Under the pieces are notes generated by a model. It did not search any database and was not told where the DNA came from. It was given only the letters and a program-made list of their open reading frames with translations. Both the position numbers and the translations under genes were made by a program. Shown in pieces: positions 6,167 to 13,439 of a DNA stretch of 13,564 nt. The DNA is from VRUE01 sp035266685. Lineage in GTDB: Bacteria; Actinomycetota; Thermoleophilia; Solirubrobacterales; 70-9. The stretch is from contig DATFMX010000113.1 in the NCBI GenBank assembly GCA_035266685.1, positions 1 to 13,564 on the forward strand, written 5' to 3'. Numbering within the stretch: the first letter of the stretch is position 1; the number at the start of each line of letters is the position of its first letter.

Positions 6167-7384
6167 CTACACGCGGTCTTCGCGCATCTCGTCGAGCAAT
6201 TCGTCGCTCGAACGGGTCTCCGGCATCGCGCGACGGATGTAGTCGGCGCACATCGGGACGGTGAAGGCGACCTTTCCTCGGCTCGGCGCATAGAGCAAAC
6301 CCGCCCGTATCAGCCTGTCACGCCAGCCCGAGATCTCTTCCGGTCGCCGACGGAGAACCTCAGCGACTTCCGCGGTGCCCTGTGGCCCGTCCCCGAGCTT
6401 GGCGACTGCGGCCATGTAGCGCTGCTCGCCGATCGGAAGCTTGCCGATTCGTTGGCTGAAGAAGTTTTCATCGAGGAAATCGCGAGCGATCGGCTCCGCA
6501 GCTGCGATGTCAGCGGCGGTTATCTCGGTGTCGCAACGCACCTTCCAGGCAACGCGCCCGTACTCCTGGAGAAAGAAGGGATACCCGTCCGCCAGCTCGA
6601 TGACTCGCTCCACGGCGTCCCCTTGCCAAGCGACGCCCTGACGGCGGGCGGGCTCCTCCAAGGCAGCCGCCGCCGCGACATGACCGAGCGCGCCGATTTC
6701 ACGGAACTCGAAACCCCGCTCCGCGTAGCTCTTAGCATTGCCGGTCAGCGCCGGCAGCAAGGGAAGTCCCGCGCCCACGAGAGCAATAGGAAGGTTCTTC
6801 TGCTTTGCCCTGTGCAAGCCGACGATCAGGGCCTCGAGATCAGCCTTGGCCAGGTTCTGCATCTCGTCGAGAATGAGGGCGAAGCCAAGCTCATGAGCCC
6901 GGGCGGCGAATCCGACCTCCACCATGACATCGCGCATGTCTGAGGCGAGGTCACCGGAATCCGCGACTCCTTCCAGCGCAGCCACATCGAGGCTGAACGT
7001 GGCGTCGCCGACGGTCACGGAAAAGGCTTTGAGGACACTGAGCGCTCGCCGAGCCGCATCGCCGGCGCGTCGCGTCGCACTCATCTGAAGCAACGCCTTG
7101 CGAGCCAATCGCGCCACTACCGGGCCGATGTCCGCGCCGGCGGCTATCTCGAACGCCTCCCCCGGCCAGTTCTCGCGGTCGCATGTAGCCTCGAACTCAT
7201 TCAGCAGCACGGTCTTGCCCACCCCGCGCAGACCGGTGAGGATCAGATGTCTCTGCGTGCCACCGGCACCGAGCTGCTGGACGATCTCGTCGAAGTAGGC
7301 GAGCTCCAAGTCCCTACCGGCGAGGAACGGCGGGCGAGCGCCCATGTCGGGCGTATAGGGGTTGCCGGAGGCTTCTATGGGCAT
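6167..7384 (-). CDS. Orc1/Cdc6-like AAA+ ATP-binding protein
   Basis: A 405-residue ATPase unlike the one at 4251. A short leader NPYTPDMGARPPFLAGRD (8-25) precedes Walker A in LTGLRGVGKTVLL (49-61). Walker B is FALILDEMQNL (168-178) and sensor 1 is LVGAGLPLLP (202-211). The motif ADGYPFFLQEYG (265-276) falls in the small helical lid region. Residues about 315-385 look like a winged helix. This set is typical of stand-alone actinobacterial AAA ATPases related to Orc1/Cdc6. Their cellular role is not established; DNA binding or signal-switch roles are usually proposed. The start is the ATG at 7384, with TATATT 9 bases upstream and no Shine-Dalgarno. A perfect 11-bp-arm palindrome covers the promoter. 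It is upstream of the Fic relic on the same strand, possibly once its operon partner. Confidence 0.85.
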   Translation of the reverse strand: MPIEASGNPYTPDMGARPPFLAGRDLELAYFDEIVQQLGAGGTQRHLILTGLRGVGKTVLLNEFEATCDRENWPGEAFEIAAGADIGPVVARLARKALLQMSATRRAGDAARRALSVLKAFSVTVGDATFSLDVAALEGVADSGDLASDMRDVMVEVGFAARAHELGFALILDEMQNLAKADLEALIVGLHRAKQKNLPIALVGAGLPLLPALTGNAKSYAERGFEFREIGALGHVAAAAALEEPARRQGVAWQGDAVERVIELADGYPFFLQEYGRVAWKVRCDTEITAADIAAAEPIARDFLDENFFSQRIGKLPIGEQRYMAAVAKLGDGPQGTAEVAEVLRRRPEEISGWRDRLIRAGLLYAPSRGKVAFTVPMCADYIRRAMPETRSSDELLDEMREDRV

Positions 7385-7389
7385 CTATA

Positions 7390-7418
7390 ACGAAATATAC
7401 GGAAGTTGTATATTTCGT
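7390..7418. promoter_or_regulatory. Perfect 11+7+11 palindrome at the ATPase promoter
   Basis: Arms acgaaatatac (7390-7400) and gtatatttcgt (7408-7418) are exact reverse complements around a 7-base spacer. The element is strongly AT-rich in a GC-rich region. On the minus strand one arm supplies TATATT, 9 bases before the ATPase ATG at 7384. It is best read as an operator overlapping the -10, though a recombinase-type site of similar geometry cannot be excluded. It also marks the border between the accessory genes and pilC. Confidence 0.6.
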
Positions 7419-7463
7419 GCCGCTGTGCAGAGATCACGCCTACCGTAGGACTGCGCCCCGACC

Positions 7464-8708
7464 TCAGCGGATCTTGTCGTAGAGGCTGAAGATCGGCAGG
7501 TACATCGCGATTACGATGAAGCCGACTACGCCGCCGACGAAGACGATCATCAGCGGCTCGATCAGCGAGGTCAGGGCCTTGACCTTGGCGTCGACCTCGG
7601 TCTCGTAGAAGTCGGCGATTTTGGTCAGCATGTGTTCGAGCTGGCCGGTTTCCTCGCCGACCGCGACCATGTGGCCGACCATCGGCGGGAAGATCGGGTT
7701 GCGCTCGATCGGGCCGGCGAGCGAGCCGCCGCGCTTGGCCGAGGCGTAGACGTCGTCCATCGCCTGCTCGAGCACGATGTTGCCCGCCGTCTCGCCGGTC
7801 AGTTTGATCGCCTGCAGCATCGGCACGCCGGCCGAGACCGCGCCGGAGAAGGTGCGCGACCAGCGGGCCAGCGCGACCTTCTGGATCACGTCGCCGATTT
7901 TCGCCGGCAGGCGCAGGACGAAGCGGTCCCACACCTCTTTGCCCGACTTCGTCCGCTTCCAGCGGAAGAAGAGCACGAAGGAGGCGACGATCGCCGGGAT
8001 CAGGATGAACCAGAACTGGGTGATCGCGTCCGACGCGAGGACGCAGATCTGCGTCGGGATCGGCAGTTCCGCCTTTTCCCCCGGGTTTTCTTCGGCGATC
8101 TGTTCGAAGATGCCGACGAAGACCGGGATCACGAAGGCGACGACGGCGACCAGCACGACCATCGCGAAGCCGAAGATCAGCGCCGGATACATCAGCGCCG
8201 ATTTGACCTGGCGACGCAGGCCGTCGCTTTTCTCCACCTGGAAGGCGACGCGGTCGAGCGCGTCCTCGAGCCGGCCGGATTCCTCGCCCGATCGGACCAT
8301 CGCCCGGTAGAGGCGGTCGAAGACTTCCGGGTGGCGCTCCATCGCCTGGTTCAGCGTCGAGCCGGCCTCGATGTCGGCGCGCACGCCGCCGATCGCCGCC
8401 TTGATCCGTTCGTCCTGCGTCTGCTCCTCGAGCGTGTGCAGGGTGCGCAGCATCGGCATGCCGGAGGCGACCAGGGTGGCGAACTGGCGCGAGAAGATCG
8501 CCAGCTCGCGCATGTCGACGCCTTTCCAGGTCTGCCAGACCTGCTCGATCCTGAACGGCGCCTTCTTCTCGCTGACGTCGAGGACGATCAGGCCGCGCTG
8601 GCGCAGCTGCTCGGTGACCGCGGCCTTCGACTCGGCCTCGAGCTCGCCGGCGCTCGCGGCCCCGGCGACGTCCATCGCGCGGAAGGCGAAGGTGCTGGCG
8701 CCCGCCAT
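7464..8708 (-). CDS. pilC: PilC inner-membrane platform protein of the type IV pilus
   Basis: A 414-residue PilC/GspF-family protein of normal length. Two T2SSF domains are seen, at about 69-193 (FSRQFATLVASGMPMLRTL) and 279-402 (ARWSRTFSGAVSAGVPMLQAI). Each carries the family's GEESGRLEDAL/GEETGQLEHML motif (141-151, 351-361). Three membrane segments lie at about 172-201, 230-248 and 383-406. The family forms the cytoplasmic-membrane platform that couples PilB and PilT motion to pilin insertion and removal. The ATG at 8708 lies 3 bases after the pilT stop, so translation is coupled; a weak GGGGG precedes it. It is the last pilus gene of the operon. The accessory ATPase unit begins 79 bases further on. 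Confidence 0.95.
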   Translation of the reverse strand: MAGASTFAFRAMDVAGAASAGELEAESKAAVTEQLRQRGLIVLDVSEKKAPFRIEQVWQTWKGVDMRELAIFSRQFATLVASGMPMLRTLHTLEEQTQDERIKAAIGGVRADIEAGSTLNQAMERHPEVFDRLYRAMVRSGEESGRLEDALDRVAFQVEKSDGLRRQVKSALMYPALIFGFAMVVLVAVVAFVIPVFVGIFEQIAEENPGEKAELPIPTQICVLASDAITQFWFILIPAIVASFVLFFRWKRTKSGKEVWDRFVLRLPAKIGDVIQKVALARWSRTFSGAVSAGVPMLQAIKLTGETAGNIVLEQAMDDVYASAKRGGSLAGPIERNPIFPPMVGHMVAVGEETGQLEHMLTKIADFYETEVDAKVKALTSLIEPLMIVFVGGVVGFIVIAMYLPIFSLYDKIR

Positions 8709-8711
8709 CGG

Positions 8712-9863
8712 CTAGGCCCCCGTGTAGGTGGGCGGGCCGGGCGCCGGCGCGACCTGCCCCGCCCCTCCGTTGCCCTGCATCGCGGCGGTCGGGACCGGCG
8801 CCCCGCCGAGCAGCCGTTTGAGCTCCTCGGGCACCGAGGCGCGCTGTTCGGCCAGCGCCCGGGTGACCGACCCGTCGCGCACGAGCCGCGCCAGGTCGGC
8901 GTCCATCGTCTGCATGCCGACCGCGCCGGAGGTCTGCACCGCGGCGTAGATCTGGTGCGTCTTGCCCTCGCGGATCAGGTTGCGGATCGCCGGCGTCGGC
9001 ACCAACACCTCGGTGGCGACGACGCGGCCCATCCCGTCGGCGGTCGGCAGCAGCTGCTGGGTGACGATCCCCTGCAGGGCGATCGAGAGCTGCGTCCGCA
9101 CCTGGCCCTGCTGCTCGGGCGGGAAGACGTCGATGATCCGGTCGACCGTCTGCGCGGTCGACTGGGTGTGCAGGGTGGCGAAGACGAGGTGGCCGGTCTC
9201 GGCCGCGGTCAGCGCGGTGGAGATCGTCTCCAGGTCGCGCATCTCGCCGACCAGGATGACGTCGGGGTCCTCGCGCAGGGCGGCGCGCAGGCCGAGCGCG
9301 AAGTCGGGCGCATCGGAGCCGACCTCGCGCTGGTTGACGATCGAGCGTTTGTGCTGGTGCAGGAACTCGATCGGGTCCTCGATCGTCAGGATGTGATCCT
9401 GGCGCTCTTCGTTGATCACATCGATCATCGCCGCCAGGGTCGTGCTCTTGCCGGAGCCGGTCGGCCCGGTGACGAGGACGAAGCCGCGCGGTTTGTCGCA
9501 CAGCTCGCGCAGCACCTGCGGCACCTTCAGCGAGTCGAGCGAGGGGATGTCCTGCGGCACCAGGCGGAAGGCGGCGCTGACCGCGCCACGCTGGAAGAAG
9601 CAGTTGACGCGGAAGCGGGCGACGCCGGGGATCGCGTAGGCGAAGTCGAGCTGTTTGGCGGTCTCGAAGCGCTTGCGCTGGTCGTCGTTGAGGATCGAGT
9701 AGACGATCTCGCGCGTCTCCTGGCCGGCGAGCACGTCGAATCCCTCCATCGGCACGATCTTGCCCTTGTCGCGCATGCACGGCGGCACCCCCGGCGTGAT
9801 GTGTACGTCGGAGGCTCGCGACTCGACCATGCGGCGCAGCACCTCTGCGAAATCGACGGCCAT
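8712..9863 (-). CDS. pilT: PilT retraction ATPase
   Basis: A 383-residue hexameric secretion-type ATPase. Motifs in order are Walker A GPTGSGKST (133-141), Asp box TIEDPIEF (160-167), Walker B VILVGEMRD (202-210) and His box TGHLVFATLHT (223-233). The PilT-specific AIRNLIREG at 292-300 is needed for retraction in studied PilT proteins. There is no zinc tetracysteine, which separates it from PilB. The C-terminal 30 residues are a Gly/Pro/Ala tail. PilT powers pilus disassembly and so twitching movement. The ATG at 9863 lies 33 bases after the pilB stop, with a small hairpin in between and only a weak GAG as ribosome site. Confidence 0.95.
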   Translation of the reverse strand: MAVDFAEVLRRMVESRASDVHITPGVPPCMRDKGKIVPMEGFDVLAGQETREIVYSILNDDQRKRFETAKQLDFAYAIPGVARFRVNCFFQRGAVSAAFRLVPQDIPSLDSLKVPQVLRELCDKPRGFVLVTGPTGSGKSTTLAAMIDVINEERQDHILTIEDPIEFLHQHKRSIVNQREVGSDAPDFALGLRAALREDPDVILVGEMRDLETISTALTAAETGHLVFATLHTQSTAQTVDRIIDVFPPEQQGQVRTQLSIALQGIVTQQLLPTADGMGRVVATEVLVPTPAIRNLIREGKTHQIYAAVQTSGAVGMQTMDADLARLVRDGSVTRALAEQRASVPEELKRLLGGAPVPTAAMQGNGGAGQVAPAPGPPTYTGA

Positions 9864-9873
9864 GCTCAGCTAA

Positions 9874-9892
9874 ATCGGCTTTCCGGGCCGAT
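9874..9892 (-). other. Small hairpin between pilB and pilT
   Basis: Perfect 6-base arms (atcggc / gccgat) surround a 7-base loop in the 33-base gap between the pilB stop and the pilT ATG. It may slow read-through, guide mRNA processing or set the PilB:PilT ratio. It is too short to be sure it is functional. Confidence 0.35.
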
Positions 9893-9896
9893 CCCT

Positions 9897-11696
9897 TTAG
9901 GCGGTGACACGGACGACCTCTTCCAGGCTCGTCAGCCCGCCGCGGACCTTGTGCAGGCCGTCCTCGCGCAGCGTGAGCATGCCCTCCTCGCGCGCCGCCG
10001 CCGCGATTTCGGCCTCCGAGGCGTGGCCGACCGCCATCTCCTTGATCCGCTCGCTCAGCGCCATCACCGAGAAGATCCCGACGCGGCCACGGTAGCCGCT
10101 CTGGTTGCAGCGGCTGCAGCCGACCGGTTCGTAGGCCTCGAGGTCGCCCCCCACCCGCACATCGGCTTCGGCCAGCACGTTCGGCGGCACGATCGTGCGC
10201 CGCTTGCAGTGGCTGCAGAGCTTGCGCGCCAGCCGCTGGGCGACGACGCAGTCGACGGCGGAGGCGATCAGGAAGGCCTCGATCCCCATCTTGGTCAGGC
10301 GGGTGATCGCGCCGGGGGCGTCGTTGGTGTGCAGCGTGGTCAGCATCATGTGGCCGGTCAGCGCGGCCTCGATCGCGATCCGCGCCGTCTCGCCGTCGCG
10401 GATCTCGCCGACCATCACGATGTCGGGGTCGGCGCGCAGGATCGAGCGCAGCCCGGTGGCGAAGTCGAGCCCGGCCTTGCGGTTGACGTTGATCTGGTTG
10501 ACGCCCTCGAGCCGGTACTCGACCGGGTCCTCGATCGTGATGATGTTCTTCTCCACCGCATTCAGCTCGCCCAGCGCCGCGTAGAGGGTCGTCGACTTAC
10601 CGGAGCCGGTCGGCCCGGTCACCAGCACGGCGCCGTAGGACTGCCCGAAGGCGTCGGCGAAGCGCGTCCGCCCGTCGCCGTCCATGCCCAGGTCGTCGAG
10701 CGAGCGCTGCGCGTTCTCCTTGTCGAGGATGCGGATCGTCGCCCCCTCGCCGCGCTGCGTCGGCAGCGTGGTGACGCGCAGATCGACGCGCCGCTCCTCG
10801 ACGGTGACGCTGACCCGGCCGTCCTGCGGCACGCGCTTCTCGGCGATGTTGAGGTCGCTCATGATCTTCACCCGCGAGACGACCGCGGTGACCATCCGTT
10901 TCGGCACGTGCGCGGCCTCGCGCAGCACGCCGTCGACGCGGAAGCGCACCCGCATCTCCCCCTCGCCGGGCTCGAAGTGGACGTCGGAGGCGCCCTCCCC
11001 CACCGCCTGGCCGAGGATGCTGTAGACGAGCTTGATCACCGGCGCGTCCTCGGCGCTGACTTCCATGTCGGCGACTTCCGCCAGCTCGCCTTCCTCGTCG
11101 GCCGCCGCGTCGCCCTCCGTCACCGCCTCGCTGACCGCGCTCTGCAGCGTGTTGAGGCGGCCGATCAGCGCCTCGATGTCCTCCTCGGCGGCGACCGCGA
11201 CCCGGCAGTCGAGCGCCGTCGCGATCTGGATGTCGTCGACCGCGAGCACGTTGGTCGGGTCGGCCATCGCGACCAGCAGCGTCTCCTGGTCGACGAAGCC
11301 GACCGGCAGGGCGCGGTAGCGGCGCGCCGTGTTGACCGAGATCAGGTTGGCCGCCGCCATGTCCACCTGGAAGGCGGAGAGGTCGACATGGTCGAGCCCG
11401 TAGCGCTCGGCGACCGCGCGCGAGAGCTGGTCGGCGGTGATCGAGCCCTGCTCGATCATCAGCCGCTCCGGCGGCTGGCCGGCGGTGCGCGAGGCCTCGA
11501 TCGCGGTGCGGGCGACGTCGTCGCCGACGAAGCCGAGGTCGACCAGGACGTCGGTGACGAAGCCGCTGTGGCGGCCACGCTGGTGCGGCGGCGTCAGGCC
11601 CGGGGTGCCGCCGGCCTGCGGGTCGAGCGCCGGCGCGGTCGAGTCGCCGGAGTCGGGGACCGGTCGCAGGTGGTTGGGGAATTCCCGCGAATCCAC
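9897..11696 (-). CDS. pilB: PilB pilus extension ATPase (GspE/PilB family)
   Basis: A 599-residue GspE/PilB ATPase. Residues about 45-180 form an MshEN-like N-terminal domain after a disordered Pro-rich start, and an acidic linker (about 190-215) follows. The core has Walker A GPTGSGKST (361-369), Asp box ITIEDPVEY (386-394), Walker B IVMVGEIRD (426-434) and His box TGHMMLTTLHTND (447-459). A zinc site follows, formed by CSHC (494-497) and CSRC (527-530), as in PilB and GspE but not PilT. It drives pilin polymerisation from the cytoplasmic face with PilC. The start is a GTG at 11696, 14 bases after the previous stop, with GAGGGG 10 bases upstream. The Arg-Leu-Gly and Gln residues of the c-di-GMP-binding MshEN motif are not evident, so direct c-di-GMP binding is doubtful. 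Confidence 0.95.
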   Translation of the reverse strand: MDSREFPNHLRPVPDSGDSTAPALDPQAGGTPGLTPPHQRGRHSGFVTDVLVDLGFVGDDVARTAIEASRTAGQPPERLMIEQGSITADQLSRAVAERYGLDHVDLSAFQVDMAAANLISVNTARRYRALPVGFVDQETLLVAMADPTNVLAVDDIQIATALDCRVAVAAEEDIEALIGRLNTLQSAVSEAVTEGDAAADEEGELAEVADMEVSAEDAPVIKLVYSILGQAVGEGASDVHFEPGEGEMRVRFRVDGVLREAAHVPKRMVTAVVSRVKIMSDLNIAEKRVPQDGRVSVTVEERRVDLRVTTLPTQRGEGATIRILDKENAQRSLDDLGMDGDGRTRFADAFGQSYGAVLVTGPTGSGKSTTLYAALGELNAVEKNIITIEDPVEYRLEGVNQINVNRKAGLDFATGLRSILRADPDIVMVGEIRDGETARIAIEAALTGHMMLTTLHTNDAPGAITRLTKMGIEAFLIASAVDCVVAQRLARKLCSHCKRRTIVPPNVLAEADVRVGGDLEAYEPVGCSRCNQSGYRGRVGIFSVMALSERIKEMAVGHASEAEIAAAAREEGMLTLREDGLHKVRGGLTSLEEVVRVTA

Positions 11697-11710
11697 CGTC
11701 GCTCAGCCCC

Positions 11711-12364
11711 TCACGGGTGGTAGTCGAGCGTGCGCCCCTCGTAGCCGGCGTCGATCACGGCCTGGGCGACGCTCTGGGGGCTCTGGAAACCGTAGCTGAC
11801 CGAGGCGGTCGGGATCGTCTTGTCGAGGTGCTTGGGGGCGACTACGACCAGCGCCGGCACGCGGTCGACGCCGACGCCCTCGCTGATCGCCGCGTAGCGC
11901 GCGATCTGCTTCGCCGGGACGATGAAGACCTTGGCGTCGCGGAAGCCCGCCACTCCCTTGGTGGTGACCTTGACCCGCCTGTCGTCGATGCCGCCGTTCT
12001 GGACGAAGAGCAGGACCAGCGTCTTGTTCGCCTTCCAGGCGCGCAGCACCGGCTTCGGCAGCGGCGGCGCGGCGATGCCGCTGGGGGCGGCGCCGGAGAG
12101 GGCCGAGCCGAGCGCTTCGGAGCCGGCGGCTTCGCCGGCCGCTTCGACCGCGCCTTCGACCGCTTCGCCAGGCGTCGCGCCGGTCGCGGTGCCGGTCGCG
12201 TTCGTGCCGGCGACCGCGACGGTCGCTTCGCTCGTCGCACCGCCGCCCGCCGATTCTTCTTCTTCGCCGCCGCCCGAGGACATGAGGAAGATGGCGACGG
12301 CGACCAGCAGCACGCCGACGACGCCGAGCTGGACCAGCGGGTTGCTGTTGAGTGCCTCTCTCAT
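11711..12364 (-). CDS. Membrane-anchored thioredoxin-fold protein lacking CxxC, first gene of the pil operon
   Basis: From the ATG at 12364 the product is 217 residues. It has a short cytoplasmic start (MREALNSNPL), one membrane helix (about 10-28), a low-complexity Ala/Gly/Glu/Thr linker (about 30-100) and a C-terminal domain. The domain has strand TLVLLFVQNGG, strand AKVFIVP, helix and RVPALVVVA, the order of a thioredoxin fold with its cis-proline loop (VPALVV). At the place of the redox CxxC the sequence is NGGI, so no disulfide chemistry is expected. The reading frame extends to a GTG at 12427 (238 residues), but neither start has a strong ribosome site. The gene ends 14 bases before pilB, so it is almost certainly co-transcribed with it. 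A role in pilus assembly, perhaps structural or adaptor, is inferred from position only. Confidence 0.72.
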   Translation of the reverse strand: MREALNSNPLVQLGVVGVLLVAVAIFLMSSGGGEEEESAGGGATSEATVAVAGTNATGTATGATPGEAVEGAVEAAGEAAGSEALGSALSGAAPSGIAAPPLPKPVLRAWKANKTLVLLFVQNGGIDDRRVKVTTKGVAGFRDAKVFIVPAKQIARYAAISEGVGVDRVPALVVVAPKHLDKTIPTASVSYGFQSPQSVAQAVIDAGYEGRTLDYHP

Positions 12365-12437
12365 ACGTTCGCTTACAAGTTCGACAAATCGGCCCCAGGG
12401 CTTGAGCCGCGCAGGCGCGCGGCGCACGATCTCGCCC

Positions 12438-12476
12438 AGAGCGCGGTAGAAGAGCGCGGTAGAAGAGCGCGGTAGA
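12438..12476. repeat. Three tandem copies of a 13-base unit
   Basis: The unit agagcgcggtaga occurs three times head to tail with no mismatch (12438-12450, 12451-12463, 12464-12476). It lies just upstream of the pil operon's first gene. The third copy runs into the 5' arm of the neighbouring 16-bp inverted repeat. Slippage during replication is the simple origin. Confidence 0.9.
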
Positions 12477-12513
12477 GGTTTGCCCCGCCTAGCGATTCAA
12501 ACCTCTACCGCGC
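12467..12513 (-). terminator. 16-bp-stem inverted repeat between the truncated ATPase and the pil operon
   Basis: Arms at 12467-12482 and 12498-12513 are exact 16-base reverse complements around a 15-base loop. It starts 21 bases after the stop of the truncated ATPase gene and could terminate that transcript in front of the pil operon. There is no T-run. Because the adjacent 13-base unit is present three times, the single opposite arm could pair in part with any copy. A transposon-derived repeat is the main alternative. Confidence 0.55.
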
Positions 12514-12533
12514 AGAGTGGCGAAGACCGATTC

Positions 12534-13439
12534 TTAGCCCGACAGCGCCCAGAGCAGCGACGCAGCGGGGATCAGATTCGTCGAGCCGCCGAGCTCGAGC
12601 TCGTCGCGGGTCGCCACGAGCGCCGGGCGCCCGGGCAGCGCCCGCCCCGGCGCGGTCGCCTTGCGCCGGTCGAGCGAGGACGCCCAGTCCGCCACCTCGA
12701 CCGCGTCGATCGCCTCGCGAGGGCCGCAGACGAAGTCGACCTCACCGCCGCGGCGGGTGCCCCAGACATGCAGCCGCTCGGGCGCCGGCATGTTCTCGGC
12801 GCGGCGCTCGCGCGGCTCGTAACGCCGGTAGAGCGCCAGGGCGAGGGCGTTCTCCACCTCGGCGTGAGGATTGCGCGGCAGACCGATCCGGCCCGCGACG
12901 ATCGTCTGCAGGAGCGGGTCGCCGAAGTAGACCTTCTTGTCCTTCGCCACATCGCCGCTGCCGGAGTCGCGCTTCCAGAAGTAGAGGACCAGGGCGAAGT
13001 AGTTGACCGCGAGCAGCTCGACGTAGCTCTGCACGGTCCGGGGGTCGGCGTGACCGCCGGCGCCGCGACGCCGCGGCCGACCCAACGGCACATCCATCTC
13101 CCGGGCCAGCCGCGACCAGCTGAGCTTGGAGCCGAGCGAGCGCATGATCCGCTCCAGCAGCGCCTCGACGGCGGGAATCGAGGCGCCCCGCTTCTGCGCC
13201 TCCTTGACCAGCGAGTCCCAGAGCACCCGTTGGGTCTCCTTGCTCGGCTCGGGCCGCCCGACCGCAGCCTCGGCGACCGCCGCGGGCAGGCCGCCGAAGA
13301 CCAGATAGCGCTCCAGCGCGCGCCGCAGGGCGGGCAGGTACACGCGCGCCGCGGTCAGGGCCTCCCTGCCGTCATCGGAGAGGACCTCGGCGACGCTCAG
13401 GCCCAGGCCGGGCGGGGTCGCCCCGTTGTAGGGCGACAC
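12534..13439 (-). pseudogene. 5'-truncated ATPase/DUF4143 family gene
   Basis: The open frame codes for 301 residues that match only the C-terminal half of AAA_14/DUF4143 proteins. FGGLPAAV (48-55) marks the usual junction after the ATPase lid. A DUF4143 region follows, with LSWSRLAREMDV (106-117), YVELLAVNYFALVLYFWKR (139-157) and KVYFGDPLLQ (169-178). A terminal nuclease-like fold with GGEVDFV (231-237) comes last. The Walker A and B motifs, normally in the first 200 residues, are absent. An in-frame TGA directly precedes the GTG at 13439, and upstream sequence shows no ATPase coding. In this family the ATPase half is essential, so the remnant is probably inactive. The break lies near 13427, where insertion-sequence-like repeats begin. 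It may have been a full gene of about 500 residues on the minus strand before the insertion. Confidence 0.7.

Noticed and set aside
5526..6242. Plus-strand frames over the Fic relic
   Set aside because: They are antisense to the recognisable Fic pieces and have no domain features.
7390..7418. Xer dif or pdif site
   Set aside because: The spacer is 7 bases and the arms are perfectly symmetrical and unlike the dif consensus. No second copy was found at the other end of the island.
3319..7463. Flanking direct repeats or an integrase marking the island ends
   Set aside because: Comparing 3319-3390 with 7390-7463 by eye gave no convincing target-site duplication, and no integrase is present.
7375..9780. 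An 801-codon minus-strand open frame
   Set aside because: It is an out-of-frame shadow of pilT and pilC, with extreme Arg/Ala/Pro composition and no motifs.
7632..11723. A 1363-codon plus-strand open frame
   Set aside because: It is antisense to pilC, pilT and pilB, is very rich in Arg, Asp, His and Gly, and has no family motifs. It is an artefact of high GC at third positions.
12438..12513. CRISPR array or tRNA-like element
   Set aside because: The repeats are contiguous 13-mers without spacers. The hairpin lacks a cloverleaf, anticodon arm and CCA end despite a weak T-loop resemblance.
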